64,000 bases of DNA from Zeaxanthinibacter enoshimensis (GCF_004362865.1 NZ_SNYI01000001.1:620001-684000); one strand, 5' to 3'; positions 45,057 through 56,369 are shown, counted from the first letter of the stretch. The notes: generated from the sequence alone by a model not told the origin. Numbers and translations are program-made.

Positions 45057-46136
45057 TCAGGGAAGATTCTGCCTGTATTTCTCAGCTTCCCAATTTCCTA
45101 AAAAATTAATTTCCTCCTCGGGGAGGTAAAAAAGGTCATTCTTTAAATGGTTTGCTATAAGTAGATTGTTTTTCAATACATCTTCTATCATTTTAGCTTT
45201 TTTCAGATCTGCTGCCATAATAAAAAGATGACCATTAAATCGAATCAGAGTTGGCGGCCCTTGATACTCCTTCTTGTATCGTATAAGATCTTTCTCGTCC
45301 AGATTTTCTAACTCCAACACCTTGTATCCACAAAATACAAATCCATCCGGGGAAAACGGGCGCACCCCGGGGGTCTCTGATTTACCGGTTATAATGTCCT
45401 GGATAATTGCATCCTCGGATAAATATGCTATTTGATGAGTCTTAAAGGCGTTGCGGTAGAGTTCAGAAATCCGGTTAACCATGTGGTACCGGGATAGATC
45501 TAAACCCGATAATTGCTCTGCCCTGGTAACGATTTCATTTGTAATGCCTGCAATTTCTTCATATGTATCAGAGCTTACAATTAAGCCATGATTCTGAAGA
45601 AAAATAACCTTAGGGATCTGACCATAACTTTCTTTATATTCTTCCAGCTTTTTCTTTAGTAATAAAGCCAGCTCAATCCCCGGGGTTTCATAGGGGACAA
45701 GAAGTGCATTAGGATAAAGTTCAGGGGTAATTGTCTCCCACAATTTATGACTCGTAAATACATTCACTGCGATGGCGTGGACATGACAGGTATAGGTGTA
45801 TAATAAAGCATGGAGGTAAGTTTCAATCGAGGGCCTGTCCTTACCCTTCACTATAGTCTTCTTCAGGAGTTCTGAAGCGCTCTGGTCTTTACTTCTCTTA
45901 TCTCCTGAATTCAGAACCTCCTGGTTTTCCATGATCGATAAAACGTCTTGAGTATTAACTTCCGTGAAACCCTTATTTGCATGTAGCTCAGAAAGCAGGT
46001 ATCCCGAGGCCTTGATAAGCATAGACTCACCAAATTTTACAGAAGTATTCCCTCCCCCTGCCTGTACAAGGTCAAATCGCTCCCCGACCCCTGCCGACAT
46101 AGTAACCAATTTGTTCACTGCTGTTTCCCGATTCAT
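45057..46136 (-). CDS. Class II aldolase/adducin family protein
   Basis: The 359-residue protein resembles the aldolase part of rhamnulose-1-phosphate aldolase/dehydrogenase-type proteins. It has the substrate loop VQAGGGNTSVKF (24-35), SGYLLSEL, the metal site Glu105, His118 and His120 in PSIETYLHALLYTYTCHVHA, and a third ligand His183 in LQNHGLIVSS. Members of the family cleave or epimerise sugar phosphates such as fuculose-1-P or ribulose-5-P. It overlaps the HAD gene by 4 bp. In this place it is more likely biosynthetic, supplying or trimming a polyol/sugar precursor, which is inference. Confidence 0.8.
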   Translation of the reverse strand: MNRETAVNKLVTMSAGVGERFDLVQAGGGNTSVKFGESMLIKASGYLLSELHANKGFTEVNTQDVLSIMENQEVLNSGDKRSKDQSASELLKKTIVKGKDRPSIETYLHALLYTYTCHVHAIAVNVFTSHKLWETITPELYPNALLVPYETPGIELALLLKKKLEEYKESYGQIPKVIFLQNHGLIVSSDTYEEIAGITNEIVTRAEQLSGLDLSRYHMVNRISELYRNAFKTHQIAYLSEDAIIQDIITGKSETPGVRPFSPDGFVFCGYKVLELENLDEKDLIRYKKEYQGPPTLIRFNGHLFIMAADLKKAKMIEDVLKNNLLIANHLKNDLFYLPEEEINFLGNWEAEKYRQNLP

Positions 46137-46810
46137 AATATTATTTCGTTAAAGTGAGCGACTTCCTGAACAGAATCAGGGAGATCTTTAATCTCATTTT
46201 TCCTGTTTATCCATATACTCCTTATTCCCATAGCCTGTGCTCCTACAATATCCTTTTCCCAGCTATCACCAATCATGATAGCTTCGCCAGCAGTACATTC
46301 TAATTTCTGAAGTGCCTTTGTGAACATGTAAGGGTGGGGTTTTTCCACACCAACTTCTTCACTACTTACCATTCTATATATCAATTCTGTTAAATGGAAC
46401 TTCTCTACTTTTCGAAATTGAATATGTGCAGTTAAGTCCGTAAGCAGGCATATTCGCATACCCTTTTCATGAAAACTCTCCAGCATCGGTTTAACATCTT
46501 TATCAAGCTCCATCCGATCTAAAAAAGTTTCCCAATAGGTATTATAAAAATGCAATCCGTATTTTAAACTATTCAGCCCTAAGGCCTCTATCATCTTCTG
46601 GAAATACAGAAGTCTGTTATGAGAAGCTGCTCTGGCCGGTAACTCTAATTGTGTTTGCATCCGGGCATGAGCAAAAGACTTCTTTAAAATTTCCCTATTG
46701 ATCCCGAAAAGAGACTGGAATTCTGAGAATACTGCCTCCATGGAAGCCTGGTGAGGTGCATCATAAGAATATATGCTATTATCTAAGTCTAATATTATAT
46801 GTTTAGGCAT
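46133..46810 (-). CDS. HAD superfamily hydrolase
   Basis: The 225-residue protein is a HAD phosphatase of the pyrimidine 5'-nucleotidase/SDT1-like type. Motif I is ILDLDNSIYS (Asp8 and Asp10), motif II CLLTDLTA, motif III the Lys near EVGVEKPHPYMF, and motif IV MIGDSWEKDIVGAQ. A helical cap follows motif I. It is the first gene of the tight run ending at about 36 kb, 88 bp after the epimerase gene, and may dephosphorylate a sugar or polyol phosphate made in that run. Confidence 0.87.
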   Translation of the reverse strand: MPKHIILDLDNSIYSYDAPHQASMEAVFSEFQSLFGINREILKKSFAHARMQTQLELPARAASHNRLLYFQKMIEALGLNSLKYGLHFYNTYWETFLDRMELDKDVKPMLESFHEKGMRICLLTDLTAHIQFRKVEKFHLTELIYRMVSSEEVGVEKPHPYMFTKALQKLECTAGEAIMIGDSWEKDIVGAQAMGIRSIWINRKNEIKDLPDSVQEVAHFNEIIL

Positions 46811-46898
46811 CCCACTTTTTTAAATTAAAAAATACCTGTGCTTTCGAATTTAGAGAACAAGTAAATTCATTCTCATCTTCAGCACGCTATGTCAGTTT

Positions 46899-47999
46899 TT
46901 ATTCAAAGGAAATAAGTTCTTGTACAATCTGTTTCCCGGTATGGCCATCACCGTATAGATTTAAATTAAAATCGATGTGTCCATTAAGAATTTGGTTAAA
47001 GGTTTTTATCATTAAATCTTTATTTGAGCCCACCAGAAAATTAACCCCATGCTCTATAAGTTCTGTCCATTCCGTTTCTTCTCGCACCGTAATACAAGGC
47101 TTATCAAAAAAGAAAGCCTCCTTCTGAAGTCCGCCACTATCAGTAATTACACAAATAGAATTCATCAATAGCCATATCATTTCGAAATATCCCACTGGTT
47201 CTATTATTCTTATATTCTTACTTGGGGTAATACCATACTCTTTTAACATTTTTGAGGTCCGAGGATGTAGAGGTAGAACAACCTGATTTATCTTGCTGAT
47301 TTCTGCTAAGCCATCAAAAATATTTTTTAATTTTTTCGGGTTATCCGTATTCTCTTGTCGGTGGATCGTCGATAATACCAAATTGGCATCCAGGTCAATG
47401 CCGTGGGGTTTCACAGCCAAATTTTTATAATATATTGCTGCATCATTCATTACATCTCCGCATTGAACAATCTTAGGTGAAAGTGACGCATAACCTTCAT
47501 CCATAAGATTCTGAACAGCACTTTCCGTAGGGCAGAACAAAAGGTCACTAATCCTATCTGTTAAAATCCTATTAACTTCCTCGGGCATTTGCATATTAAA
47601 CGATCTCAAGCCAGCTTCTACATGTGCTACTTTAATATGTAGTTTCTTAGCCGCTAGTGCACCTGCGATAGTAGAATTAGTGTCCCCGTAAACTAGTACC
47701 CAATCAGGTTTTTCCAGCAGCAAGACCTTTTCAATTTCCATCAGCATATTGCCGGTCATTGCACCATGAGACATGCTGTTAATTTCTAAATTGAAATCAG
47801 GCTTAGGAATTTCCATTTGTTTGAAGAATATTTCACTCATGTTATTGTCGAAATGTTGACCTGTATGAATGATTTTTTCTTCAATCCAATTATCTCTTTT
47901 CGTTAAGGACTTATTATGCAGATTTATTGCTCTGCTTACCACAGCAGCCTTTACAAACTGAGGTCTTGCACCAATAACCGTAACAATCTTTTTACTCAT
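46899..47999 (-). CDS. UDP-N-acetylglucosamine 2-epimerase family (WecB/WbpI type)
   Basis: I chose the ATG at 47999 (MSKKIVTVIGARPQF, 366 residues), which is the family's normal N-terminus; upstream starts at 48032/48035 add only unrelated residues. The GT-B-like non-hydrolysing epimerase has GARPQFVKAA, YGDTNSTIAGALAA, HVEAGLRSFNMQMPEEVNRILTDRISD and DSGGLQKEAF. WecB makes UDP-ManNAc from UDP-GlcNAc. The sequence around LLFCPTESAVQNL is more like the WbpI group, which acts on UDP-2,3-diacetamido-glucuronate. The WlbA/B/C set at 53-55.6 kb makes that reading attractive. Confidence 0.85.
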   Translation of the reverse strand: MSKKIVTVIGARPQFVKAAVVSRAINLHNKSLTKRDNWIEEKIIHTGQHFDNNMSEIFFKQMEIPKPDFNLEINSMSHGAMTGNMLMEIEKVLLLEKPDWVLVYGDTNSTIAGALAAKKLHIKVAHVEAGLRSFNMQMPEEVNRILTDRISDLLFCPTESAVQNLMDEGYASLSPKIVQCGDVMNDAAIYYKNLAVKPHGIDLDANLVLSTIHRQENTDNPKKLKNIFDGLAEISKINQVVLPLHPRTSKMLKEYGITPSKNIRIIEPVGYFEMIWLLMNSICVITDSGGLQKEAFFFDKPCITVREETEWTELIEHGVNFLVGSNKDLMIKTFNQILNGHIDFNLNLYGDGHTGKQIVQELISFE

Positions 48000-48031
48000 C
48001 TTATTCCGATATAATTTATGATTAGTTATCA

Positions 48032-49150
48032 TCAATGTTTTAAGAGCATATCATAAAGACCGGTTAACTTCTTCTGCTCAGAATCCCAATTAAATTTTTC
48101 CAATATGGCATTTCGCCCATTTTGACCTTTTTTTTCAGAGAGCTCGTCATGTTCCAATAAAAACTTAATGGCCCCAGCAATAGCTTCAGGATCTCTCGGA
48201 TTAACGCAAATTCCGCAGTCATATCTTTCCACAATTTCTTTCCAAAGATCAAAATTTGAGGCCACTAAGGGTATTCCTTGGGCCATGTATTCAAATAATT
48301 TATTAGGTTGAGAGTGAATGTGATTCCCATATGGAAGGAAGGTCACCAGACCCACTTTGGATTGCTTCATTACGCTTTTAACCTCATTGCGATTAATTTG
48401 ACCCATATAATTAGTCTTAGTCCATCCATCTAAAGAGCTTAAAGTTTGTAGGTACGACTTAGGAGCAACGCTTCCAGCAAGATTAAGGACTATATTGGGA
48501 AGGAGGCTAGTTGCTAAGATAATCTGACTTAATCCTCGTATTTCCGTTATACTCCCAATATAACATATTTCATTTCGTTTTGTTTCCCATTTCGTCACTT
48601 GTAAATCGAGATCTGAGAGTAGCGGAAAATTATTAATATCGACCACTGTATCATTGAGTCTGGAGAATCTTTTACTGATATGTGGTGTAGCCGTGATAAC
48701 AGCGTCAAAGTTTTTCACAATATTATCCTCATACCATTCCATGCCTAAGGCCAATGGTCGTCTGGCCAATATCGGGACATATTCTTTACTCATTAACTGC
48801 CTTGGCAGATCTTCATGAGTGTCATAGATTACAACCTTTCCCTTTTTCTTCAGTTTTTTACCATAAGGTAATAGCTCGGGGTCATGAAAATGGTAAATAT
48901 CTGCATCTAAGTCGAGTGCTTTATTGAATACTCGCTTTGTAGCCTTTATAAATCGGGATATTTTACCTTCGGTTTTCCCTACGCTATGAATGCTGATCCC
49001 CTCAAAAACTTCATCTTCTTTTTCGTCAGCTACAATAAGATGTACGTCCAGACCATGATTTTTTAGACTAATACACTCTTTATAAAGTATCCTAGTATCA
49101 TACCTATGATGTACAGATGTCAAGTGACAAACTTTAATTTTTTTCTTCAC
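48032..49150 (-). CDS. Glycosyltransferase family 4
   Basis: The 372-residue GT-B enzyme has an N-terminal HLTSVHHRYDTRILYKEC, the middle CYIGSITEIRGLSQII that begins the donor domain, and a C-terminal NKLFEYMAQGIPLVASNF with the conserved Glu. It should add one sugar of the repeat unit at the cytoplasmic face. The start is a GTG at 49150 that overlaps the polymerase-like gene by 17 bp. Donor and linkage are unknown. Confidence 0.88.
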   Translation of the reverse strand: MKKKIKVCHLTSVHHRYDTRILYKECISLKNHGLDVHLIVADEKEDEVFEGISIHSVGKTEGKISRFIKATKRVFNKALDLDADIYHFHDPELLPYGKKLKKKGKVVIYDTHEDLPRQLMSKEYVPILARRPLALGMEWYEDNIVKNFDAVITATPHISKRFSRLNDTVVDINNFPLLSDLDLQVTKWETKRNEICYIGSITEIRGLSQIILATSLLPNIVLNLAGSVAPKSYLQTLSSLDGWTKTNYMGQINRNEVKSVMKQSKVGLVTFLPYGNHIHSQPNKLFEYMAQGIPLVASNFDLWKEIVERYDCGICVNPRDPEAIAGAIKFLLEHDELSEKKGQNGRNAILEKFNWDSEQKKLTGLYDMLLKH

Positions 49151-50387
49151 GAAGTAGAAATATTGAAATTATTAATAATGCAAGGGCTCCATGGGTTAAT
49201 AAGACTGTAAAGATAGAGGAACTTATAAAAGAAAAGATTACCAGTAAGAACAATCCAAAATACTTAGACGGTATTTTTAGGTTGTTCAAAATCATGAAAT
49301 AAATAGCGACAATGCATATGTTTAACCACACACCCACCGTGCCCATATTCATATACCCATCTGAAATTAACCCATTATTAGCCGCCATATCCGGTCGGTT
49401 AAAGTAAGCCTCCCCAATCAAATATTCATGTCGAATAATATAAGGGTAATTCACGAAGGCCCCCAAAACAGATTCTGACCAATACATGTAATTATCCCTA
49501 AAGAAATCTAAATATGCAATATCCAGTAAGGTTGGGAGGAAATGCACCCTTCTGAAAGTTAGAATCCAAGGATAATCATAACCTACTGCTGAAAAAATTA
49601 AACAAAGAATAATAAAAATGGAGGAGTACAGAAGAATCCTGCTGACTGACTTTAAATACGTCCATTTGTAGAATATCAAGACTGCTATAAGGCCAAGATA
49701 TACCGTTTTGTGCGCTCCGAATAAATAAAAAAGTACGAGATAAAAGATTCCAACTAGGACAAGCAACTTATTCTTCAATTCAAGTGAAAATACAATGATT
49801 AGCGGAATGATAATCTTGGTAAACAGGGAATACGTATAACCGAAATAAAAATTGGAAAGTCCTGCCATATCGCTTCTGGTCTTGTATACATCAAGAAGAA
49901 GTAGATTTTTCAGATTAATATGGGGGCCATAAACGATTAAATAGGGCAATGTCCCTACTACGGTTATTAACAGAAGAATAAGGAGGCCTTGCCTTTTATT
50001 TAATACTGGAATAAAGGAAAGATTGAATTTCAATTTGAGTAAGGCCCAGAGGATAAGAAAGAACAATTGGTGAAATACCAATAGTTGCAGAGGGTACATA
50101 CCTTCTGATACAAAGGCAATTAGTGATGGTATAGTCACTAGAATGAAAAATAGGGAGAGTATGATAAACCCTAATTTTCTGGTGTTAATCCTTTTAAGTA
50201 TCCAAAGATTAAATGAGAAAAGAATGCATGACGCCAAGAAGCGTCCAATAGAAAAATCAAATATTCCATTTTTCAGTTCAGCAATGTTTTCCCAATAAAA
50301 GTAGTATTTGATCTTGTAGTGGTACAATCCCATTAACAAGAAAAAGTAAATCACAAAATATAATGTTAATGAGGGTCTAATCTTCAA
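49134..50387 (-). CDS. O-antigen polymerase-like membrane protein (Wzy candidate)
   Basis: The 417-residue protein has ten to twelve membrane helices (e.g. RFLASCILFSFNLWIL, IFIILCLIFSAVGYDY, FGLFLLVIFSFISSSIF) and a large outer loop with RNDNYMYW-type composition before the last helices. This fits Wzy polymerases, which vary so much in sequence that only topology and place support the call. The start is a TTG at 50387 overlapping the O-antigen ligase-like gene by 4 bp. It sits between that gene and a GT4 gene. Confidence 0.65.
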   Translation of the reverse strand: MKIRPSLTLYFVIYFFLLMGLYHYKIKYYFYWENIAELKNGIFDFSIGRFLASCILFSFNLWILKRINTRKLGFIILSLFFILVTIPSLIAFVSEGMYPLQLLVFHQLFFLILWALLKLKFNLSFIPVLNKRQGLLILLLITVVGTLPYLIVYGPHINLKNLLLLDVYKTRSDMAGLSNFYFGYTYSLFTKIIIPLIIVFSLELKNKLLVLVGIFYLVLFYLFGAHKTVYLGLIAVLIFYKWTYLKSVSRILLYSSIFIILCLIFSAVGYDYPWILTFRRVHFLPTLLDIAYLDFFRDNYMYWSESVLGAFVNYPYIIRHEYLIGEAYFNRPDMAANNGLISDGYMNMGTVGVWLNICIVAIYFMILNNLKIPSKYFGLFLLVIFSFISSSIFTVLLTHGALALLIISIFLLREEKN

Positions 50388-51649
50388 TTGCTCCGTACTT
50401 TAGTCAGTGAAAAGATAAAAGAAGTCAGGAAGGCAAAAAAAGAGATTCCCGAAAACCTGTTTAATATACTCTCAAAAAGAGCATTGATTAACAAAATGAA
50501 AACTATTGCGATGAGAAAACTTTTATCAGGGCTGGCAAATCGGTATGCTCTCTGGATAAGGAGAACGAATATTAGTATTAACAGCAAAATACCCACTACA
50601 CCGTTTTCAATCCAGATCTGTAAAAATTGGTTATGAGCATTCAACTTTTCACGTAAAGGATATTGATAATCCATCTTTGCATAAACATTATTTAAAGCAT
50701 CCTGTGCATTCCCGACTCCATATCCGGCTATAGGCCTTGCCTTTATCAATTCTATCGATGCATCCCAAGTGAGTAACCTAGTTGAATAACCATACCTGGC
50801 ACTTTTATCAATCGAAAACTGCATTTCTGATATTTTATTCAAGCTTTCTGACACTCTCGGGTTTAAAATGGTCAGGGCGATTATTCCGGTTAATATGCAA
50901 CCTAAGGCTATCAACTTATATCGGAATTTCATTTGAAGGGTATGAAGCCAATAAAAAAATAATATAGTAAGTACAATGAAGGATGCCTTATTTGAAATCA
51001 GGAATAGGATGAAAAGGTAAAATATGAGTAAAAACCACCTTTCCCAAAGAGATAAAATCTTTCCTTTAAACAAGACAATACAAAGTCCTACCGAAAAGTA
51101 CATCGCAAAATATACCGTTTGGTGGAATATCGAAAAGTGATTACCAAAAAAATAATTGCCTCCATACATGATCGACTCCATGAACTTTTTGCCATCCAAG
51201 ACTGCTGGCTGGAAATGAATACTTCCCATCTCAAATTCCATTGATCGGTAAATAGCAAAAAACAGACAATAAAACCCTGCACCTACTAGTCCCCACAAAA
51301 ATGCTTTCATCATCTTTTTTCGCTCTTGTGGCGTATACTGGAAAAGAATAAAAAGCGCGGGAAATAATAAAAATGAAAGTCTATGTTCTAAATATTTAAG
51401 TTCACCCCGGTATGCCAAAAACAAGCCTGCTGTATAAATCAAATAAAGGGCTGGCAACATGAACATCCTCCAATTAGAGTTTACCCTTCTTTTTCGTAAA
51501 CTTAGGAGTGCAAGAATGGCCCATACAATCATCGCAAGGGTAGCAAGCTTTTGCTCAAAAGGGATTAAAAACAGATAACCTAGTGCTCCGTAAAAGTACA
51601 GGTGTTGCTTATTGAACTTATTTTTTATAACCCAATCCATTCCCTTCAT
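50384..51649 (-). CDS. O-antigen ligase / polymerase family membrane protein (PF04932-like)
   Basis: The 421-residue protein has about twelve membrane helices and a large periplasmic loop with RLLTWDASIELIKARPIAGYGVGNAQDAL and HNQFLQIWIENGVVGILLLI, the pattern of the Wzy_C/WaaL family. The conserved His-Asn in LNAHNQF is typical of O-antigen ligases. It may join finished glycan to an acceptor or polymerise repeat units. It lies 6 bp after the wzx gene. Together with the Wzy-like gene at 49134 there are two such proteins in the locus. Confidence 0.85.
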   Translation of the reverse strand: MKGMDWVIKNKFNKQHLYFYGALGYLFLIPFEQKLATLAMIVWAILALLSLRKRRVNSNWRMFMLPALYLIYTAGLFLAYRGELKYLEHRLSFLLFPALFILFQYTPQERKKMMKAFLWGLVGAGFYCLFFAIYRSMEFEMGSIHFQPAVLDGKKFMESIMYGGNYFFGNHFSIFHQTVYFAMYFSVGLCIVLFKGKILSLWERWFLLIFYLFILFLISNKASFIVLTILFFYWLHTLQMKFRYKLIALGCILTGIIALTILNPRVSESLNKISEMQFSIDKSARYGYSTRLLTWDASIELIKARPIAGYGVGNAQDALNNVYAKMDYQYPLREKLNAHNQFLQIWIENGVVGILLLILIFVLLIQRAYRFASPDKSFLIAIVFILLINALFESILNRFSGISFFAFLTSFIFSLTKVRSN

Positions 51650-51655
51650 ATCTGT

Positions 51656-52924
51656 TTAACTACGAGATTGTTTAAACTTTGAAAGTGTCCTGAATTGTAA
51701 TAAAAAATACAATGTATATAATATGACCTCATGCGCAACGTATACGTATAATAGAGTGATAACATTTAAATCTAATACATAAACGCTTATGCCGAGAGTT
51801 AAAAAGGTAGTTACAAAATATCCTACCTGCCAGACAGATGCCGTCTTTAATTCATTAGCTGCATTAAAAATGGAAGACAGCGGACTAGCCACAATTTTAA
51901 ATACAAAACTCATGGCTAGTATACTTGCAAATTCACCAGACCTAACCCATTTACTGCCAAATACCAGGCTAAATAGCCCTGGTCCAAAAAAATATAATAT
52001 AATGGCAATACTAATTCCCATTGCAAAGAGAACCCATGCCGATTTCTTAAAGAATACAATTCCTTCCGAGAACCTTCGTTGGTTAACAAGGTCTGCGATC
52101 TTCTGATAAAAGACATCCCTGTAAGATGTTCCTATAAGCCCTAGCGGAGCACTCAGCACCATATATGTAAGTCCATAATAACCAAGATCATCTACAGTGT
52201 AATACGCCGTCAGGACCAAGATGATGGCTTGTGTGGAAATTGTGTTGAGCAGAGCCGGGGCTATACCGTATTTGGGATAATCAATATATTCCTGCGCTAC
52301 TTGTTTCAGCTTTTTAATAGGAATTAGAGAAGTCCGGATTCCCGATTTACCAAAGAGGTATCCCCATGAACCCATGGTTCCAAGGATCTTTGCAAGTACT
52401 AGACCATAAAGAGATATCTTCGCTAACCCAAGCACAACTGCCGTCAGGATATAACCCACAGACTGCATTATTTTGGAGTATGCATTATATCTGAAAGTTT
52501 TTTTCCGAATAGAAAGAAGGGTGAAAGAATTCCATATGCCAAAGAACAGGACATAAAGCGGAACAAAATATACCAGTGGGCCAAGGTCTGGAACAGAAAA
52601 TTGAGATAGGATAAAAAAACCTATGCCCAATAGAAATGTATAAGCAACTGTGAGGTAGATGCTTAAGGTGAATAGTCTTAAAGCCCGGGCTTCAGACTTA
52701 GGCAAAACAATGGCCATATGGTATTTCCCTCCAACACCTACAGCAAAAATAGTGGCCAATGCGAAAAATGAGGTATAATTCGCAAAATCCTCCTCAGTAT
52801 AGAGCCGGGTGAGAAGGGGAGTGGCTAGGAAGGGTAAAATCTGAGCGATACCCGTTCCCAACATTTGGGAGGAGACATTCCTCGTAAATTCGGATTTTAT
52901 TAAACGGTCCCAAATTTTAGCCAA
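51656..52924 (-). CDS. Wzx-type O-antigen/polysaccharide flippase
   Basis: The 422-residue protein has twelve membrane helices with the MOP-family start FTRNVSSQMLGTGIAQILPFLATPLLTRLYT and charged short loops. It should move the undecaprenyl-linked repeat unit to the periplasm. The start is a TTG at 52924. It lies 40 bp after the WlbA-like gene and directly before the ligase/polymerase genes, as expected for a Wzx/Wzy locus. It is not closely similar by eye to the other flippase at 7722. Confidence 0.9.
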   Translation of the reverse strand: MAKIWDRLIKSEFTRNVSSQMLGTGIAQILPFLATPLLTRLYTEEDFANYTSFFALATIFAVGVGGKYHMAIVLPKSEARALRLFTLSIYLTVAYTFLLGIGFFILSQFSVPDLGPLVYFVPLYVLFFGIWNSFTLLSIRKKTFRYNAYSKIMQSVGYILTAVVLGLAKISLYGLVLAKILGTMGSWGYLFGKSGIRTSLIPIKKLKQVAQEYIDYPKYGIAPALLNTISTQAIILVLTAYYTVDDLGYYGLTYMVLSAPLGLIGTSYRDVFYQKIADLVNQRRFSEGIVFFKKSAWVLFAMGISIAIILYFFGPGLFSLVFGSKWVRSGEFASILAMSFVFKIVASPLSSIFNAANELKTASVWQVGYFVTTFLTLGISVYVLDLNVITLLYVYVAHEVILYTLYFLLQFRTLSKFKQSRS

Positions 52925-52964
52925 TTGTGTGGTCGCTTGCAGTTAATTTAGTGATATCACTGTA

Positions 52965-55000
<2,036 letters not shown>

Positions 55001-55005
55001 ATATA

Positions 55006-55587
55006 TTAACTAACGCGTTTAACCTGATTATTTTCTAATCGATATAATTGGCCGCTTTCCGGGCATACAGCAGATCCTTCTGCATTAAAATCCAGTCGAT
55101 GACCATATTCACTTACCCACCCAATCTGTCTTCCAGGATTTCCCACTACCAAGGCATAAGGGGGAACTGATTTTGTAATGACCGCACCCGCTCCTATCAG
55201 GGAATACGAACCTATGGGGTTGCCACATACAATGGTGGCATTCGCACCAATAGATGCGCCTTTACTGACTACAGTCTCTTTATATTCATCCCTGCGGATT
55301 ACCGCGCTACGCGGGTTAATGACGTTTGTAAACACCATTGAGGGCCCAAGGAAGACATCATCCTCGCATATTACTCCGGTGTATATGGAAACGTTGTTCT
55401 GCACCTTAACATTTTTTCCCAGAACCACCCGAGGAGAGACCACCACATTCTGACCAATATTGCATTTCTCCCCTATAACACAATCTTTCATAATATGTGA
55501 GAAATGCCAAATCTTGGTACCCTCCCCAATAATAGCACCTGCATCTATGACGGCGGTTTCGTGTGCGAAATATGATTTTTCTTTCAT
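55006..55587 (-). CDS. wlbB: Left-handed beta-helix N-acetyltransferase, WlbB/WbpD type
   Basis: The 193-residue protein is made of hexapeptide repeats (IGEGTKIWHFSHIMKDCVIGEKCNIGQNV and later VCGNPIGSYSLIGAGAVITKSV) and has the YFAHETAVIDAGAIIGEG start of WlbB/WbpD. These enzymes acetylate the 3-amino group with acetyl-CoA. It is coupled to rfbD by a 4-bp overlap, so the amino sugar and rhamnose genes form one unit. The C-terminal segment with CPESGQLYRLENN looks like a short metal-ligand type tail. Confidence 0.88.
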   Translation of the reverse strand: MKEKSYFAHETAVIDAGAIIGEGTKIWHFSHIMKDCVIGEKCNIGQNVVVSPRVVLGKNVKVQNNVSIYTGVICEDDVFLGPSMVFTNVINPRSAVIRRDEYKETVVSKGASIGANATIVCGNPIGSYSLIGAGAVITKSVPPYALVVGNPGRQIGWVSEYGHRLDFNAEGSAVCPESGQLYRLENNQVKRVS

Positions 55588-56369
55588 CCTTGATCCTGGG
55601 TTTTTAATACACTATTTCGTGGTCTGGCGGCAAAAGTACGATAATTACTATGCCTTACAACCAGTGAAGAGGCGTCTAAGGCCATGTCATTCACAATATT
55701 TATTGCCCATTGATACCAAGACATCGGAACTCCGTCGGTAAAATGATATATCCCGTAATCCTCTGAACCCCCACTTATTATTTTACGCAAATACTGCGCG
55801 AGATTGTTTGCGTCAGTTGGACACCCGATCTGCTCATCCGTTATATAGAGTGTTTCTCCTTTTTCTGCTTTATCCCTGATCTTGGTATAAAAATTAGATC
55901 CAAACTCGGAATAAAGCCAGGAAGTCCGAATGATAAAATACCGGGTCATTAGTCTTTTAATATATTCTTCCCCAAGCAGTTTAGACTTGCCGTATTCGTT
56001 GATTGGATTTGGGATATCCGTAGCCAGGTATGGCCCTTCCTTTTCACCGTCAAAGACGTAGTCTGTTGATATGTGAATTAAGGTAATCGCCCTGGATTCA
56101 CATGAACCTGCAAGGTTCCTGACTCCTTCTGCATTAACTTCAAAGGCTTTCTTAGGTGATTTTTCAGCGGTTTCCACGTCAGTATACGCGGCACAGTTAA
56201 TACAATAATCAAACTCCGTATTGTCCAAAATTCTTCGAATGGAAATTGGATCGGTAATATCCATGGTAGCCTTATTCACAAAAGTAAATCGGACTTCCGA
56301 ATCCTGAGGCATTTTTTGGAGACATCTTGCCAATTGCCCTCCTGCTCCGGTAACAAGCACTTGTTTCAT
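55584..56369 (-). CDS. rfbD: dTDP-4-dehydrorhamnose reductase
   Basis: The 261-residue short-chain dehydrogenase does the last step to dTDP-L-rhamnose. It has VLVTGAGGQLARCL, DYCINCAAYTDVETAE, HISTDYVFDGEKEGPY and the catalytic YGKSKLLGE, followed by RTSWLYSEFGSNF. Slightly shorter than the usual 280-300 residues at the C-terminus. It overlaps rfbC by 4 bp. Confidence 0.94.
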   Translation of the reverse strand: MKQVLVTGAGGQLARCLQKMPQDSEVRFTFVNKATMDITDPISIRRILDNTEFDYCINCAAYTDVETAEKSPKKAFEVNAEGVRNLAGSCESRAITLIHISTDYVFDGEKEGPYLATDIPNPINEYGKSKLLGEEYIKRLMTRYFIIRTSWLYSEFGSNFYTKIRDKAEKGETLYITDEQIGCPTDANNLAQYLRKIISGGSEDYGIYHFTDGVPMSWYQWAINIVNDMALDASSLVVRHSNYRTFAARPRNSVLKTQDQG

